DNA from: UTCHB3 sp964371075
Lineage (GTDB): Bacteria; Bacteroidota; Ignavibacteria; Ignavibacteriales; Ignavibacteriaceae
DNA: 64,000 nucleotides
Reading direction: 5' to 3'
Assembly (NCBI GenBank): GCA_964371075.1
Contig: CAYJKN010000005.1
Coordinates: 248,001-312,000, forward strand
A program made the position numbers and the translations under genes. The notes below the pieces were generated by a model. The model was not told the origin of the DNA. It saw only the letters and a program-made list of their open reading frames with translations, and made no database searches. Of this stretch, positions 8,790 through 16,849 are shown piece by piece. Each line of letters begins with the position of its first letter. Positions within the stretch are counted from its first letter, which is position 1.

Positions 8790-10280
8790 TTATTTCATAA
8801 ACAGCGCTTTGATGGTTTCTGATTGAACCTGTCCGCCGTCGAGGGCAGTGGCAGTCATCCGGACGAGATATGTACCTGAAGAGAGTCCCTTTGGCTCCCA
8901 TCCAAACACAAACTCACCGGCATTGTATGCACCTTTTTTGATCTCTTCGACCAAAGAACCAAAAATATCATATACTTCAATCTTGATGTTACTCTCTTTT
9001 GCAAGTGCAAAAGTGATCGAGGTTGAAGGATTAAAAGGATTTGGATAATTCTGTTTAAGAGCTGCAAAATTGCCACCTGTAAATTGTGGAATTACATCAA
9101 TTGCGTCAACATCGGGTTCAAATGTCCAGATTTTCCCTGTGTAATCGAGAATGTAAAGATTTTTGAAATTGTCTTCTCCAAAAGACACAATTGAAAAACC
9201 GGTGCTGTTTATCAAAACTTCATTTTGAACCGGCTGACCTGGTGTATATTTTAATGACCATATTCTTTTTGAAACATAATCGGCATAGATATATTTCCCG
9301 TAAAGTTTAGGATTTTTGTTCCCGCGATATACAAATCCACCTGTAATTGAATACCCACCTGCCGAATTGTGGGCATACTCCCAAATTGGAAGTTTTAATC
9401 CTGTTGTGTCACAACCGGATGAGGGACTGTAACAATGAAAAGATTCCATTATCTTCCAGCCGTAGTTCCCCCCTTTTTCAACAATATTAATCTCCTCCCA
9501 CATATTTTGACCCACATCAGCTACCCATAGTTTATTTGTGACAATATCAAAACTGAATCTCCATGGATTTCTCATTCCATAAGCGTAAACTTCCTCAGCC
9601 CACCCCTGTGTGTTTCCGGCAAAAGGATTATCCGGTGGAATCAGATAGTTTTTGTTCCCCGATGTTCCATTTACATCAATTCTGAGGATTTTTCCAAGAA
9701 GTGCAGCTTTATTTTGTCCATTCCCCTGAGGATCACCACCTGAACCGCCATCACCGGCAGCGATATACAAATAACCATCGGGACCAAAACTCACCTGTCC
9801 ACCGTTGTGGTTTGAGAAGGGTTGATTGTAAGTCATGAGGATAAATTCGCTCGCTTTAACCGCCGAATCACCATTGGTGTTTGATACCTGAAAACGGGAA
9901 ATAATCGTTCTGCGGGGATTATTTGCGGTATAATTCACATAAAAGTAGCCGTTTTTTATGAAGTTGGGATGAAAAGCCAAACCCAACAACCCCTGTTCAC
10001 CTCCAGAGAGAACCCTGTCGGTAATATCAAGAAAAACCTTCGGATTTGATGCAGTGCTGTTGTTTGGGAAGACATAAATTCTCCCCGGTTGAGATACAAC
10101 AAATATCCGATTGGTCTCATCAAACGGAGATTGTAAATCAACGGGACTTGGGATGGTAATGTTTGGAAAGGCGTTTTTTATCAATACCTGTGATTGAACA
10201 GGCGTAACCATAAAAACAATGGCAAAAACCATTGCCACACCAAAAACAGCAAGGAGGGATCTTTTCATAAATGGGCTCAT
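8790..10280 (-). CDS. Secreted glucose/sorbosone dehydrogenase-like beta-propeller with T9SS sorting domain
   Basis: 496 residues. Signal peptide at 1-30 (a second start is possible at Met5, which removes MSPF). The body is a six-bladed propeller of the PQQ-dependent soluble aldose dehydrogenase / Hedgehog-interacting-protein type: RIFVVSQPGRIYVF near 57, GEQGLLGLAFHPNF near 92, NHNGGQVSFGPDGYLYIAAG near 158, and GMRNPWRFSFD near 229. Characterised relatives oxidise sugars using PQQ and Ca2+; cofactor use here is inferred from family only. The C-terminus (NYPNPFNPSTSITF near 411, then IKIEVYDIFGSLV) is a T9SS type A sorting domain, so the protein is exported across the outer membrane. Confidence 0.85.
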   Translation of the reverse strand: MSPFMKRSLLAVFGVAMVFAIVFMVTPVQSQVLIKNAFPNITIPSPVDLQSPFDETNRIFVVSQPGRIYVFPNNSTASNPKVFLDITDRVLSGGEQGLLGLAFHPNFIKNGYFYVNYTANNPRRTIISRFQVSNTNGDSAVKASEFILMTYNQPFSNHNGGQVSFGPDGYLYIAAGDGGSGGDPQGNGQNKAALLGKILRIDVNGTSGNKNYLIPPDNPFAGNTQGWAEEVYAYGMRNPWRFSFDIVTNKLWVADVGQNMWEEINIVEKGGNYGWKIMESFHCYSPSSGCDTTGLKLPIWEYAHNSAGGYSITGGFVYRGNKNPKLYGKYIYADYVSKRIWSLKYTPGQPVQNEVLINSTGFSIVSFGEDNFKNLYILDYTGKIWTFEPDVDAIDVIPQFTGGNFAALKQNYPNPFNPSTSITFALAKESNIKIEVYDIFGSLVEEIKKGAYNAGEFVFGWEPKGLSSGTYLVRMTATALDGGQVQSETIKALFMK

Positions 10281-10337
10281 TACAAAATTATAATTAGTTA
10301 AAATAATACTCTAATATAATTAAAACCATTTAATCAA

Positions 10338-10649
10338 TTACGAAGTTTCAAATTCCTTTCCACCACACGGAATATATCCCGGTTTTGGGTGTGATTCATA
10401 TTTTGTACATAACACTGCCGACTCATCGAAGTGGCGACACTTGGAGCAAATGGAATTTTCGATGATTTCACGGTTTTGGGCGTAAAATTTTTTGTAACCT
10501 GTGTAAGCGGGCAAAACAACCCCGGCAAGGATGGCTGCAATAGTAAGGATCAACCAAAATTTATCATCGGGCAATGCCGTTCTAATTAAAAAAACTGCCA
10601 CTAATACAACAACCAGTCGCAAAAGCGACTCAATTACTAACTTTCCCAT
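10338..10649 (-). CDS. Small membrane protein with cysteine cluster
   Basis: 103 residues. Two hydrophobic segments (about 7-25 and 32-48) are followed by a soluble tail with CSKCRHF, LCTK and YIPC, four cysteines that could bind a metal or a small zinc ribbon. No family was recognised. It lies 57 bp upstream of the start of the secreted dehydrogenase on the same strand, so co-transcription is possible. Start chosen at the Met that begins the first hydrophobic helix. Confidence 0.6.
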   Translation of the reverse strand: MGKLVIESLLRLVVVLVAVFLIRTALPDDKFWLILTIAAILAGVVLPAYTGYKKFYAQNREIIENSICSKCRHFDESAVLCTKYESHPKPGYIPCGGKEFETS

Positions 10650-10756
10650 GAGTAAATCACTTTTTCTCTCAAAAAATAAACCTCAATTTAGCAATAAATA
10701 TGGTTGTGAATTGTATATTCGCTCAGGTATTTTTATTAAATCAAAAAAGGACCGTT

Positions 10757-11458
10757 ATGCTTAAGAAATCATCTCTTTTATTCATTATAACCATGATAAT
10801 TTCCTCCTCTGCTGCTTTTGCTCAGAACTTCGGAATTAATTTTACACTTGGATTCCCCCAGGGCGAATTCAAAGAACATGTTACACGTACAGGACTCGGT
10901 ATTGGCGGCGAAATTCTCTTCCCAACTGCGCCGATGGTGCCTGTTGAATGGGGATTTGATATAGCTTTCATCAATTATGGTGATGAAACAAGAAGGGCTC
11001 CATTAAGCAACTTCATCCCTGACCTTACAGTTGATGTTAACCGTACAAACAACATCGTTATGGGTCATGCGATGATTAGAATTTCACCACCCAGCCCTTT
11101 GTTTAAACCTTATCTCGACCTTCTCGCAGGTGGCTCGTATATCTATACTCAAACCACATTGACGGAAAGATTCTCGGGAAAAGAAAAAATTACTGATGAA
11201 AATTTTAGCGATTGGGCTTTCAGTTACGGAGCAGGGGCAGGTATCATGTTCTCTGTTTACAATCAGATGGGTACCAATGTGATGATCGACCTAAAAGCAA
11301 GATATTTGTTTGGAACCCAGGCTGAATACCTGTCAGAGGGTGATGTCATCATTAACACACAAAATGGAACTGTTACATACAATACCAGAAGATCTAAAAC
11401 CGACATTTTAACCGCTCAAATTGGCGTTAATATCAGTTTTAGTGCTGTTCTTTTTTAA
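10757..11458 (+). CDS. Outer-membrane beta-barrel protein
   Basis: 233 residues from the ATG at 10757, which has AAAAAAGGA just upstream and opens directly into a signal peptide (MLKKSSLLFIITMIISS...AFAQ); a longer frame from 10700 lacks these signs. The mature protein has alternating hydrophobic strands, starting FGINFTLGFPQGEF and ending with an aromatic residue (ISFSAVLF), as expected for assembly by BAM. It resembles OmpW/Opacity-type small barrels but no specific family is claimed. Its last nine codons and stop are duplicated at 35231-35257, beyond the island. It is convergent with what was originally the glgX gene, with a shared hairpin terminator between them. Confidence 0.75.
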   Translation: MLKKSSLLFIITMIISSSAAFAQNFGINFTLGFPQGEFKEHVTRTGLGIGGEILFPTAPMVPVEWGFDIAFINYGDETRRAPLSNFIPDLTVDVNRTNNIVMGHAMIRISPPSPLFKPYLDLLAGGSYIYTQTTLTERFSGKEKITDENFSDWAFSYGAGAGIMFSVYNQMGTNVMIDLKARYLFGTQAEYLSEGDVIINTQNGTVTYNTRRSKTDILTAQIGVNISFSAVLF

Positions 11459-11473
11459 TTATTCATTCGTTAA

Positions 11474-11520
11474 GGCCACAAAGATTGTAAGCTAAAAATA
11501 GTTTTATGATCTTTGTGGTC
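11474..11520. terminator. Bidirectional hairpin terminator, left copy
   Basis: ggccacaaagat (11474-11485) pairs with atctttgtggtc (11509-11520), 12 bp with one G-U, around a 23-nt loop. It separates the beta-barrel stop from the convergent glgX tail and is repeated at 35273-35320. Confidence 0.7.
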
Positions 11521-11540
11521 TTCGAGTTTTAAATCTTATT

Positions 11541-11653
11541 TCACTTCATTTGTGCCAGAAGCATCACAAATGTCCTTGATGCCACCCGATACCTCTCACC
11601 TTTAACAAATATCCCTGAATCCTTCTCATAAAAATCATCGGGAGACTCAAACG
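11541..11653 (-). pseudogene. glgX 3'-end fragment
   Basis: The reverse complement keeps an open frame of about 37 codons ending in TGA that reads ESPDDFYEKDSGIFVKGERY followed by RVASRTFVMLLAQMK. The intact GlgX (35341-37410) ends ESPNDFYETDSGIFVKDEKY then the same 15 residues. There are only 4-5 amino-acid changes, and the rest of the gene is missing. It is a remnant made by the island integration, not an expressed gene. Confidence 0.9.
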
Positions 11654-12057
11654 TTTTTGACTTCCTACTTTTTTGTCTTAAAGGTCAAATACAAGATTTA
11701 GTATATTAGAAAATTTGGACCTCCTCATTTATTAATCTAATTATTGTTGGTTATTCAGTAGCCTCAAGACTCACTCAATTTATTATAAATTTACTCAGAT
11801 ATTTTAGGAAAATTATAAATTATTCATAAGTTTATAATTTGTTGATCAAATTTAATATTCCTATTTTGATGGATCGATTTAAAGTTTACCTAAATTTTGC
11901 AAATTAAATTTACCAATCTATTTTTAGAATACAAAAGGTTCAGAAATCCAGGAAACTATATTATGTAGCTATTCGTAATTTTTACGAATAAATTCGTAAA
12001 AATTAAGAATTACAACGTTAAGTTTATATAATTAGTCTGATAAAGAGCATTATATTT
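11654..12057 (+). promoter_or_regulatory. AT-rich leader region of the island operon
   Basis: About 400 bp without a credible gene. It holds a perfect 10-bp inverted repeat AAATTATAAA (11810-11819) / TTTATAATTT (11831-11840) with an 11-nt loop, and further down the TTCGTAA cluster described separately. This is the only long non-coding stretch ahead of the 17-gene run, so the main promoter most probably lies here. No sigma-54 type (GG-N10-GC) promoter could be found in it. Confidence 0.5.
11971..12000 (+). promoter_or_regulatory. Candidate operator: TTCGTAA palindrome plus third half-site
   Basis: attcgtaa (11971-11978), 3-nt spacer, ttacgaat (11982-11989) form a perfect 8-bp inverted repeat; attcgtaaa follows at 11992-12000. 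It sits about 60-90 bp before the first island gene, a usual place for a repressor or activator site. The binding protein is unknown. Confidence 0.5.
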
Positions 12058-12447
12058 ATGGCACAAAAATTGAGTAATATAAGTATGAAAAAAATGTTAG
12101 TCATAGATGACCAATCAATGTATCTTAATTCTTTAGCATTGGCGTTAAAGAAAAAGTTTGATATTGTTACTGCCATGTCATTTGAACAGGCGATACAAAT
12201 GCTGCAGTCCGAGGTTGATATAGCTCTAATCGACATACGATTAGATGAAAATGATGAACAGAACAAAGATGGTTTAAAAATTCTCGAATGGATTAAAATG
12301 AACAAGCCACATATCTCTTCATTTGTAATGAGCGCATATAGAGAGTTTTCCTTTGCTGAAAAAGCATTAAACCTCGGTGCAAAACATTTCTTTAAAAAAC
12401 CAATCGATATACTTAGTTTAATTGCAATTATCCAAGAGAAAACCTGA
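12058..12447 (+). CDS. Stand-alone response-regulator receiver protein
   Basis: 129 residues, essentially one CheY-like domain. The acidic pair is D17-D18 (MLVIDDQ), the phosphoacceptor is D59 (ALIDIRL), the switch residue is S92 (FVMSAY) and the conserved lysine is K113 (FFKKP). There is no output domain, so it most likely passes a phosphoryl signal by protein contact. Met10 (MKKMLVIDD) is an alternative start closer to the usual domain boundary. It is the first gene of the island and ends 2 bp before the permease gene. The 1174-residue kinase-like protein downstream is the obvious candidate partner. Confidence 0.9.
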   Translation: MAQKLSNISMKKMLVIDDQSMYLNSLALALKKKFDIVTAMSFEQAIQMLQSEVDIALIDIRLDENDEQNKDGLKILEWIKMNKPHISSFVMSAYREFSFAEKALNLGAKHFFKKPIDILSLIAIIQEKT

Positions 12448-12449
12448 CT

Positions 12450-13319
12450 ATGCTTTTACAATTTCTCATTAATGGAATTATAATCGGGTCTATATATTCT
12501 TTAGTTGCTTTAGGATTTGCACTCGTATATAATACAACCCGAATATTTCATGTTGCTTACGCTGTTGTCTATATGTTTTGTCCCTATATGATTTTGACAT
12601 TTTATCATGATTTGGGTCTACCAATTCTTCTCGCCTTTCTGTCGGGTATCTTGATTACAGTTTTATTAAGTGTTCTGATGGATTTTATAGTTTATAGACC
12701 TCTGCTGGTAAAAAGAAGTTCAACTAATATACTTATGATAAGTTCCATCGGAATCATGATTATTGTAATTAATGTTATTGCTTTGGTGTACGGGAATGAA
12801 ACTAAAATATTAAGTCCGGAAGTTTCTCAAGCGTTTTCCTTCTGGAACATCATTATAACTTATACTCAAATGTCACAATTTTTAATAAGCTTGATTTTAC
12901 TTCTGCTATTTTTTCTTTTCCTAAAGTATTCAAAGTTTGGAATAATGACAAGAGCAATTAGGGATGATAATGAACTTGCCCAGGTACTTGGGCTGAATAT
13001 TTCTAAAATGAGATATATGCTTTTTGCTATTAGTGGATTATTTGCAGCTATTGGTGGGGGTTTAATGGCTTATGATGTAGGTATGGATCCTTATGTTGGG
13101 ATGCCCATGTTTTTAAATGCAGTTGTTGCTCTTATAATTGGTGGTGTTGGACGATTTGAAGCTCCAATACTGGGCGGATTCATAATCGGAATCCTTCAGG
13201 CAGTTTCCATTTGGGCATTCTCAGCAAAATGGCAAGAAGGAATTACTTTCCTCCTTTTAATATTATTCTTACTCTTTAAACCCGATGGAATCCTTGGGGA
13301 GAGGAAAAGGATGGTCTAA
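12450..13319 (+). CDS. LivH-like ABC transporter permease
   Basis: 289 residues, about eight hydrophobic segments. N-terminal NGIIIGSIYSLVALGFALVY is the family signature of LivH/UrtB-type branched-chain amino acid permeases, and the EAA-like coupling loop appears as TRAIRDDNELAQVLGLN near 172. Later GGGLMAYD and GGVGRFEAPILGG near 230 also match. Known members carry branched-chain amino acids, urea or short amides into the cytoplasm; the substrate here cannot be read. It is the first of five tightly spaced transporter genes (2 bp gap to the next). Confidence 0.9.
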   Translation: MLLQFLINGIIIGSIYSLVALGFALVYNTTRIFHVAYAVVYMFCPYMILTFYHDLGLPILLAFLSGILITVLLSVLMDFIVYRPLLVKRSSTNILMISSIGIMIIVINVIALVYGNETKILSPEVSQAFSFWNIIITYTQMSQFLISLILLLLFFLFLKYSKFGIMTRAIRDDNELAQVLGLNISKMRYMLFAISGLFAAIGGGLMAYDVGMDPYVGMPMFLNAVVALIIGGVGRFEAPILGGFIIGILQAVSIWAFSAKWQEGITFLLLILFLLFKPDGILGERKRMV

Positions 13320-13321
13320 TA

Positions 13322-14194
13322 ATGGATTATATCGTTCATATCGTCATAATGATTAATATATACATCATTCTGACTACAAGTACTAATCTTTTAGTGGGGA
13401 TGTCTAATTTACTTTCTTTGGGCCAGGCTGCTTTGTATGGTTTGGGAGCCTACATAAGTGTGTTTGCTTTGATAGTACTAGATTTGTCGTTGATCCCGGC
13501 TTTGGTATTTGTGATGATTTGTACCTCCCTTATTAGTTTATTAATTGCTTATCCTTCATTAAGGTTAAAAGGAGATTATTTTGTTTTAGCTACACTTGGA
13601 TTTCAATTAATTATCTATACACTGTTATATAATTGGATCAGTGTCACCAGCGGTCCTTACGGTATTTCGGGCATCCCTTCTCCTAAGTTGGTCCCCGGAA
13701 TAACTGTTTCTGGGATCTATGCGTTTCTTGCTTTAAGTACTATTCTTTCCGGGATGGTGTTAATGACATTCTATAAATTTATTAACTCTCCTTTTGGCAG
13801 GGCATTAAAAGGGATGCGTGATGATGAAATATCCATGTTATCTATTGGCCGAAATGTCACCAGTCTAAAGATTTGGGCATTTGTTTTATCGAGCGGTTTT
13901 ATTGCTATTGGTGGATTTTTATATGCGACCTATGTGTCCTACATTGATCCCACCAGTTTTACCCTGGATGAATCAATTTTTATTATTTCTGCGGTATTAA
14001 TCGGAGGAACCGGGAATTTAAAGGGACCTGTTATAGGGGCTGTTTTTGTTGTTGTGTTACCTGAATTGCTCAGGTTTTTACAATTGCCCGACAGTGTTGC
14101 TGCAAACCTCAGGCAAATTATTTTTGGTTTGGCTATAATAATTCTGATGAGGTTCAGACCACAGGGAATAGCCGGGGAATATGCATTAAAATGA
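13322..14194 (+). CDS. LivM-like ABC transporter permease
   Basis: 290 residues with multiple membrane segments. LLVGMSNLLSLGQAALYGLG near 24, RLKGDYFVLATLGFQLI near 80, and the coupling loop ALKGMRDDEISMLSIGRN near 161, then GGTGNLKGPVIGAV near 224 are LivM/UrtC features. It would pair with the LivH-like protein to form the membrane channel. The end overlaps the ATPase start by ATGA. It lacks the long N-terminal extension of E. coli LivM. Confidence 0.9.
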   Translation: MDYIVHIVIMINIYIILTTSTNLLVGMSNLLSLGQAALYGLGAYISVFALIVLDLSLIPALVFVMICTSLISLLIAYPSLRLKGDYFVLATLGFQLIIYTLLYNWISVTSGPYGISGIPSPKLVPGITVSGIYAFLALSTILSGMVLMTFYKFINSPFGRALKGMRDDEISMLSIGRNVTSLKIWAFVLSSGFIAIGGFLYATYVSYIDPTSFTLDESIFIISAVLIGGTGNLKGPVIGAVFVVVLPELLRFLQLPDSVAANLRQIIFGLAIIILMRFRPQGIAGEYALK

Positions 14195-15021
14195 ACAGTA
14201 CCATACTACAAATTGATTCGGTCACAAAAAGCTTTGTAAAGAATATTGTCAATATAAGTGGGAAAGCGGATAGCGAGAGGTCGTTAATAATTGATGATCT
14301 GGATTTGCTTGTCCCGAATGGTAAAATTACTGCTTTAATCGGTGGAAACGGCGCGGGTAAAACCACCCTTTTTAATATTATTTCCGGGTTTACTGCATGT
14401 GACTCCGGCCAAATATTTTATAATCTTGAAGGTGTTTCATGTAATATCATTTCCAAGCCGCCACATTTAATTGCCCGTCTTGGGATTGGGAGAATGTTTC
14501 AAGATAACCATATTTTTCAGAATATGACCGTGTTAGAGAATATGTTGGTTGCAGATTCAAACTTTTTTGGGGAATTGCCTTATACTCCCTTGATAAAATT
14601 CAGGAAAAATTCTGTTATAGAAAATGAGAGAGTGGAAAAAGCACAAAAAATATTTGTAGATTTATTTGGGAGCAAAAATCCTTTTTGGGAAATGCGTGAT
14701 CAACAAGCGAGCATTCTGTCATTCGGACAGCAGAGATTGCTTGGGCTGGCACGCCTGCTCATGGGTAATTACAATCTACTTTTGCTAGATGAGCCAACTG
14801 CCGGTGTTAACCCAAAGGTCATCGAGCAAAGTATGGAAATTATTAGAACATTTGTAAGTGAAAAAGGGCTGACTGTTTTTCTGATCGAACACAATATGAA
14901 GGTGGTTTTGGATATCGCTGATTTCTGCTGTTTTATGAGTCAAGGGAGAATGAGAGCTTTTGGGACACCAGAAGATGTCATTGGCGATTCTGATGTTCGA
15001 AAAACTTATTTGGGGATATGA
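14191..15021 (+). CDS. LivG-like ABC transporter ATPase
   Basis: 276 residues. Walker A GGNGAGKTT at about 51-59, Q-loop MFQDN, signature LSFGQQR near 174 (Phe in place of the usual Gly, as in LivG), Walker B LLLLDEPTAG near 195 and the switch histidine in FLIEHNM. The extended C-terminal 'RAFGTPEDVI' end is typical of LivG/UrtD ATPases. Between the first strand and Walker A there is an extra ~15-residue loop (NISGKADSERS). Its start overlaps the permease and its end overlaps the next ATPase. Confidence 0.92.
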   Translation: MNSTILQIDSVTKSFVKNIVNISGKADSERSLIIDDLDLLVPNGKITALIGGNGAGKTTLFNIISGFTACDSGQIFYNLEGVSCNIISKPPHLIARLGIGRMFQDNHIFQNMTVLENMLVADSNFFGELPYTPLIKFRKNSVIENERVEKAQKIFVDLFGSKNPFWEMRDQQASILSFGQQRLLGLARLLMGNYNLLLLDEPTAGVNPKVIEQSMEIIRTFVSEKGLTVFLIEHNMKVVLDIADFCCFMSQGRMRAFGTPEDVIGDSDVRKTYLGI

Positions 15022-15743
15022 TGTTAAAGATTAAAGCGTTATCTTCCGGATATACTAAAGAAAATATGATTCTTAAGGGAATAGATTTAGAGGTTGTCCC
15101 CGGTGAAGTTGTTGGTATAATTGGACAGAACGGTTGTGGAAAATCTACTTTTGCAAAATCAATAATGAATTTAGTGCCGGTAATCAGGGGTGAAATTCTT
15201 TTTGATGGAGTTAGTTTATCAGGGAAGAGTACCAGCGAAATTGCGAAGTTGGGAGTTGGTTTCTTTTTTCAGGGTGGAAGAATATTTCCGCATTTGACAG
15301 TGAAAGAAAATATCGATTTTGCGTTACGAGGATATGATAAAAAACAGAGTTTAGAAAGATTAAGCGATATAAAAGAATATTTTGAATTTTTAAATACAGG
15401 AAGAGATAAATTTCAAGCTTCAGATTTAAGCGGCGGAGAACGCAATTTATTGGCGCTGTCACTTATTTTGATTAATAAACCAAAACTTCTAATTTTGGAT
15501 GAACCATCCGCTGGATTATCACCGATGAATATGAAAGCATTTTATAAGGTATTGCATATTTTCAGAGAAATGAACCAAACCGCAGTTTTGCTAATTGAAC
15601 AAAATGTCTCCATGGCATTTGAAAATAGTAACACGGTTAATTTACTGGAAACTGGAACTTTTTCTTTGACAGGAGAAGCTACAAAAGAATTTGAAGAAGA
15701 AGTCATTAGTAATTTTTTTAGTAAAGAAAGAACTCAAAAATGA
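15018..15743 (+). CDS. LivF-like ABC transporter ATPase
   Basis: 241 residues. Walker A GQNGCGKST at 36-44, FFFQGGRIFPHLTVKENI near 86 (a LivF hallmark), signature DLSGGERNLLAL near 135, Walker B LLILDEPSAGLSP near 157 and LLIEQN with a Gln after Glu instead of His at the switch position. That is common in LivF proteins. It forms the ATPase pair with the LivG-like protein. ATGA overlaps on both sides suggest a fixed co-translated complex. Confidence 0.92.
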   Translation: MMLKIKALSSGYTKENMILKGIDLEVVPGEVVGIIGQNGCGKSTFAKSIMNLVPVIRGEILFDGVSLSGKSTSEIAKLGVGFFFQGGRIFPHLTVKENIDFALRGYDKKQSLERLSDIKEYFEFLNTGRDKFQASDLSGGERNLLALSLILINKPKLLILDEPSAGLSPMNMKAFYKVLHIFREMNQTAVLLIEQNVSMAFENSNTVNLLETGTFSLTGEATKEFEEEVISNFFSKERTQK

Positions 15744-16849
15744 AAAACAGAATATTTTCAGTTATTGGTATTATTGTACTTTTAGGATTGACCATCTCAT
15801 TTCTTAATGGTTGCGTAAATAAAGAAAAGGGAAATCTGAAAATAGGAGCTAATCTTTCTCTGACAGGAAACTTAGCTTACTGGTCTACGGAATTGAAAAA
15901 AGGGATAGAATTTGCAAAGACTGAATTAGATACATTAAATAAAGTTGATATACTTTTTGAAGACAATGCTGGAAAAGCCAGTGAGGCAGTAAATATTTTT
16001 AAGAAATTCGCTACTGTCGAAAATGTAAATGTAGTTTTGACTTGTTTCACCCCAATTGGGCAACCACTTATCCCACTTGCTAAAGAATTTCAAATCCCCT
16101 TAGTAGCCACAGTTACTTCTGCAGAAAACTTTGCTGCTGATAATGAATGGACTTTTCGGGATTTTCCAACCCAAAATCAACAAGCCACAGAACTGGCTCA
16201 GTTTGTATTTAATAAAATGAGTCTCAAATCAGGAAGTTATCTTGTTGTGAATGATGATTACGGTAAAGATGGAGCACGAATTTTTGAGCAAGTCTTTGAA
16301 AAACTTGGAGGCACTTTTTATGAGGGTGATTACTTTCAGCAAACAGATAAAAACATGAGAAATCAAATCATAAAAGTATTGAAGAATAATCCCCAATTTA
16401 TTTTAGTGGTCGGTAGAGATCAGGCATTGGCTTTGGTTTGCCGTCAGATAAGAGAAGTTAATAAAGATGTTAAAATCGTGGGTGTAAATGCGTTTGATGC
16501 ATCAGTTGTTTGGGAACAAATTGGTGATGCAGGTGAAGGAGTAGTATTTACAAGCGCTTATATTGATTATACAAATAATCCGGTAGCGAAGATTTTCCAA
16601 GAGAATTATTTCAAGAAGAACAATGAATATCCAAACTATGTGGTTGTTTATGGGTATACAATTACTAAATATCTGTTAGATATATTGCACAAAACAGGTC
16701 CTGATAATGAAGAAATACGAAAAAATCTGCAATCACTGAGTGTTGGTTCAATCAGAGGTGAGTTAAAAACTAATACTGTCAGGGATATAATCTCACCCAT
16801 TGGAATATACAAGAGAGAGAATCATAAAACCATTCGTATCGTCGAATGA
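15740..16849 (+). CDS. Liv-type substrate-binding lipoprotein (periplasmic-binding fold type I)
   Basis: 369 residues. The signal peptide ends in LNGC with Cys25 as the lipid attachment site. The mature domain has the two-lobed LivK/AmiC-like pattern: KIGANLSLTGNLAYWS near 34, a segment around VVLTCFTPIGQPLIPLAKEF near 95, YLVVNDDYGKDGARIFEQ near 167 and ILVVGRDQALALV near 214. It should sit on the outer face of the membrane and bind a small polar ligand. Next to receivers and a kinase-like protein it may serve as a sensor as well as a feeder for the transporter (inference). Confidence 0.9.
   Translation: MKNRIFSVIGIIVLLGLTISFLNGCVNKEKGNLKIGANLSLTGNLAYWSTELKKGIEFAKTELDTLNKVDILFEDNAGKASEAVNIFKKFATVENVNVVLTCFTPIGQPLIPLAKEFQIPLVATVTSAENFAADNEWTFRDFPTQNQQATELAQFVFNKMSLKSGSYLVVNDDYGKDGARIFEQVFEKLGGTFYEGDYFQQTDKNMRNQIIKVLKNNPQFILVVGRDQALALVCRQIREVNKDVKIVGVNAFDASVVWEQIGDAGEGVVFTSAYIDYTNNPVAKIFQENYFKKNNEYPNYVVVYGYTITKYLLDILHKTGPDNEEIRKNLQSLSVGSIRGELKTNTVRDIISPIGIYKRENHKTIRIVE

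Larger units (their letters stand above)
11432..11653 (+). repeat. Left direct repeat flanking the island (~222 bp)
   Basis: About 92% identical by eye to 35231-35453 (roughly 18 differences, one single-base length change). It contains, in order, the last nine codons of the beta-barrel gene, a 12-bp-stem hairpin, and the last ~37 codons of glgX on the minus strand. Similarity ends sharply at acg|tttttgac here and gcg|aggtat in the right copy. At the left boundary it starts at 'atcagtttt'. Confidence 0.95.
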
